From: Clostridiaceae bacterium
GTDB lineage: Bacteria; Bacillota; Clostridia; Saccharofermentanales; DTU023
Assembly (NCBI GenBank): GCA_012511735.1
Contig: JAAZFK010000035.1
Coordinates: forward strand, 1 to 7,414
DNA length: 7,414 nucleotides
Reading direction: 5' to 3'
The first letter of the stretch is position 1, and every line of letters begins with the position of its first letter. The position numbers and the translations under genes are program-made. The notes under the pieces are model-generated. The model did not search any database, was not told the origin of the DNA, and saw nothing but the letters and a program-made list of their open reading frames with translations. Positions 6,094 to 7,414 of this stretch are shown here, one piece after another.

Positions 6094-7064
6094 TGACTCT
6101 CACCCCAATCGTTTGACAGATCAGGTAAACCTGCGGCTTTCAAAATCCGATCCATCAGCTCGTGTGTTTTATAGGCATCCTCGGCACTTGTGAGAGGCGT
6201 TTCCCTCGTGCGTACGCAATGGAAAAAGTGCTTGATGCAGTCTTCAAAGCCAAGCCGGTTGACTACGGTGCACCAACCTTGGTTCAAAGGCGTAAAGGTC
6301 TGTCCCTCTTCCCTGTCCGGGTAGATCACCTTATAACTGTCCAGGTTATCCGAAACTGCTGTCATGTTCTCGCCATAGATCTCGACCTGTTCACGCCACT
6401 GGCCCGCTTCACGCGAGGCAGCAAGAAGACCTGTTGCGCCATTTTCAAAGCCCAGGTGGGCAGTACATAAATCTTCAAAGAAGGGATCGGTAAATTTGGC
6501 TCTCGCCTCCACATAGTCACATTCACCAAGATAATACCGGAGGAGATCGACCATATGGATGGCATTTTCGAGTGTACCCCGGTACTCTTTGAACTCGCGG
6601 GATTTGTTAGCAATCACCATGTGGGGCTGTTTTCCGCTGACATGGAAAGCTTCGATGCTTTTTCGATTGGCAGGGGCAAAACGACGATTGAAGGCGACCA
6701 TGACGATCTTGCCTGACTTGGCAGACAGATCCGCTAAATATTCGCATTCCGCCAAGGTCGTGGAAAGCGGCTTTTCGCACAAGACATCGAGTCCATTGGC
6801 AATAAGGGGTGGCAGATAAGCTTTCCGAACTGTTTTTGGTGTGAGCAGAACGGCACAATCCATCTCTGTTGACAGAAACTCGTCAAGAGTTCTGCACGCC
6901 TTTTCTGCACCGTACTGTTCCTTCGCCATCTGAGCATTTTCATAATGTCCGCTCAATATGGCGGATATCTTGACATCAGGCAACGCGGCCAACACCGGGA
7001 AATGAGCAATTTGAGCAATTTGCCCGGTCCCGATGACGCCTACCTTGAGTTGTTTGTTTATCAT
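6090..7064 (-). CDS. Gfo/Idh/MocA family oxidoreductase (second copy)
   Basis: This 324-residue protein has an N-terminal Rossmann fold with G12-T-G14-Q-I-A17 (the third Gly replaced by Ala, common in the family). The hallmark E97-K98-P99 follows in LCEKPL, with N126-R-R-F129 after it. At the catalytic-loop position it reads E166-N-A-I-H170, so the Asp seen in inositol dehydrogenase and in the first copy is Glu here; His is kept. It is about 46 residues shorter than the first copy and by eye only distantly related, which suggests a different substrate. A strong AGGAGG site lies 9 bases upstream and overlaps the stop codon of the ABC ATPase gene. The stop overlaps the start of the TIM-barrel gene. 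It therefore sits in one operon with a transporter and an isomerase/epimerase. Whether it oxidises or reduces in the cell cannot be told. Confidence 0.92.
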   Translation of the reverse strand: MINKQLKVGVIGTGQIAQIAHFPVLAALPDVKISAILSGHYENAQMAKEQYGAEKACRTLDEFLSTEMDCAVLLTPKTVRKAYLPPLIANGLDVLCEKPLSTTLAECEYLADLSAKSGKIVMVAFNRRFAPANRKSIEAFHVSGKQPHMVIANKSREFKEYRGTLENAIHMVDLLRYYLGECDYVEARAKFTDPFFEDLCTAHLGFENGATGLLAASREAGQWREQVEIYGENMTAVSDNLDSYKVIYPDREEGQTFTPLNQGWCTVVNRLGFEDCIKHFFHCVRTRETPLTSAEDAYKTHELMDRILKAAGLPDLSNDWGESQ

Positions 7065-7073
7065 TAATTAATT

Positions 7074-7082
7074 ACCTCCTCA
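7074..7082 (-). promoter_or_regulatory. Stop codon of the ABC gene merged with the ribosome binding site of the dehydrogenase
   Basis: On the minus strand the bases read TGAGGAGGT: TGA (7082-7080) ends the ABC ATPase, and AGGAGGT (7080-7074) is the Shine-Dalgarno for the dehydrogenase start at 7064. This arrangement strongly supports co-transcription and translational coupling of transporter and enzyme. Confidence 0.85.
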
Positions 7083-7414
7083 TTTTCCTAAATATGCCTT
7101 CTTGATCAGCGGATCATTCCGAAGACTTTTACTTTCTCCCTGATGAACGATTTTTCCATTTTCCAGCACATAGGTATAGTCAGATATTGCCAAGGCTTTG
7201 GCGGCATTTTGCTCAACAAGAAGAACCGTGATACCTGACTCATTGATTTCCCGGATGATATCGAACACTTGATTCACAATGATAGGAGCAAGACCCAGGC
7301 TCGGTTCATCAAGTAAAAGCAATTCTGGTTCAGCCATCAAGCCCCGGGCGATCGCCAGCATCTGCTGCTCTCCACCGGAAAAGGTGCCTGCCAGCTGATC
7401 ACATCTTAAGCCGA
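7080..7414 (-). CDS. LivF-like ABC transporter ATP-binding protein (partial; N-terminal part beyond the right edge)
   Basis: Only the C-terminal 110 or so residues are in the window; the frame stays open to the last base. It contains the ABC signature in the form FSGGEQQML (just before 7361 on the minus strand), the Walker B motif LLLLDEP, the D-loop region SLGLAP, and LLVEQN followed by YVLENGKIVHQG. The combination SGGEQQMLAIARGLM, DEPSLGLAP and VEQN is characteristic of LivF, one of the two ATPases of branched-chain amino acid type (HAAT) importers. VEQN stands where the switch His is found in most ABC ATPases, and this is normal for LivF. Walker A is outside. An apparent ATG at 7361 is internal and not a start. 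It lies directly upstream of the second dehydrogenase, with overlapping stop and ribosome binding site. Partner genes (livG, livH, livM and the binding protein) would be expected to the right. The transported substrate is unknown. Confidence 0.9.
   Translation of the reverse strand, partial: GLRCDQLAGTFSGGEQQMLAIARGLMAEPELLLLDEPSLGLAPIIVNQVFDIIREINESGITVLLVEQNAAKALAISDYTYVLENGKIVHQGESKSLRNDPLIKKAYLGK

Noticed and set aside
7080..7361. A small 93-residue protein starting at ATG 7361
   Set aside because: The frame stays open to the window edge, and the residues just before that ATG are the ABC signature SGGEQQ, so the Met is internal to a larger ATPase cut by the edge.
1..7414. CRISPR array, insertion sequence, tRNA or riboswitch
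   Set aside because: No regularly spaced repeats, transposase motifs, cloverleaf-like sequence or long structured leader were seen on either strand; gaps between genes are short and explained by terminators and promoters.

Overview
The window looks like bacterial chromosome from an anaerobe. The main pointers are a rubrerythrin with both its diiron and its rubredoxin-like domains, tight gene packing, strong AGGAGG-type ribosome binding sites and hairpin terminators. The rubrerythrin reads most like those of clostridial Firmicutes. That placement comes from sequence character alone and is only moderately secure. No rRNA, tRNA, CRISPR array, transposase or phage gene is visible.

Layout from left to right: (1) Rubrerythrin (57-602, +), closed by a long hairpin. 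(2) A small single-domain cupin (791-1243, +), preceded by an AT-rich leader with a perfect 12-bp palindrome that resembles a LacI-family operator. (3) A xylose-isomerase-like TIM-barrel protein (1303-2292, -), which runs towards the cupin and ends at a hairpin whose U-tract lies on its own strand. (4) A divergent promoter region (2293-2444). (5) A plus-strand operon: Gfo/Idh/MocA dehydrogenase (2445-3557), ROK sugar kinase (3554-4528) and GmhA-like SIS sugar-phosphate isomerase (4539-5141). (6) A perfect 13-bp hairpin between convergent operons. (7) A minus-strand operon, in transcription order: the 3' part of a LivF-like ABC ATPase (7080 to beyond the right edge), a second Gfo/Idh/MocA oxidoreductase (6090-7064) and a second TIM-barrel isomerase/epimerase (5188-6093).

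From about 1300 to the right edge the genes form a carbohydrate (or polyol/glycoside) utilisation island. It has two independent pairs of NAD(P)-dependent sugar dehydrogenase plus metal-dependent TIM-barrel enzyme, one sugar kinase, one phosphosugar isomerase and part of an importer. A reasonable model is import, oxidation of a ring hydroxyl, isomerisation/epimerisation or beta-elimination of the keto sugar by the TIM-barrel enzymes, then phosphorylation (ROK) and aldose-ketose isomerisation (SIS) into central metabolism. The substrate cannot be read from the sequence. The least ordinary points are the duplicated dehydrogenase/TIM-barrel pair, the LIV-type rather than sugar-type ATPase in the same operon, and non-standard residues at predicted active-site positions in the SIS isomerase and the second dehydrogenase. 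The rubrerythrin belongs to oxidative-stress defence and looks unrelated to the island.
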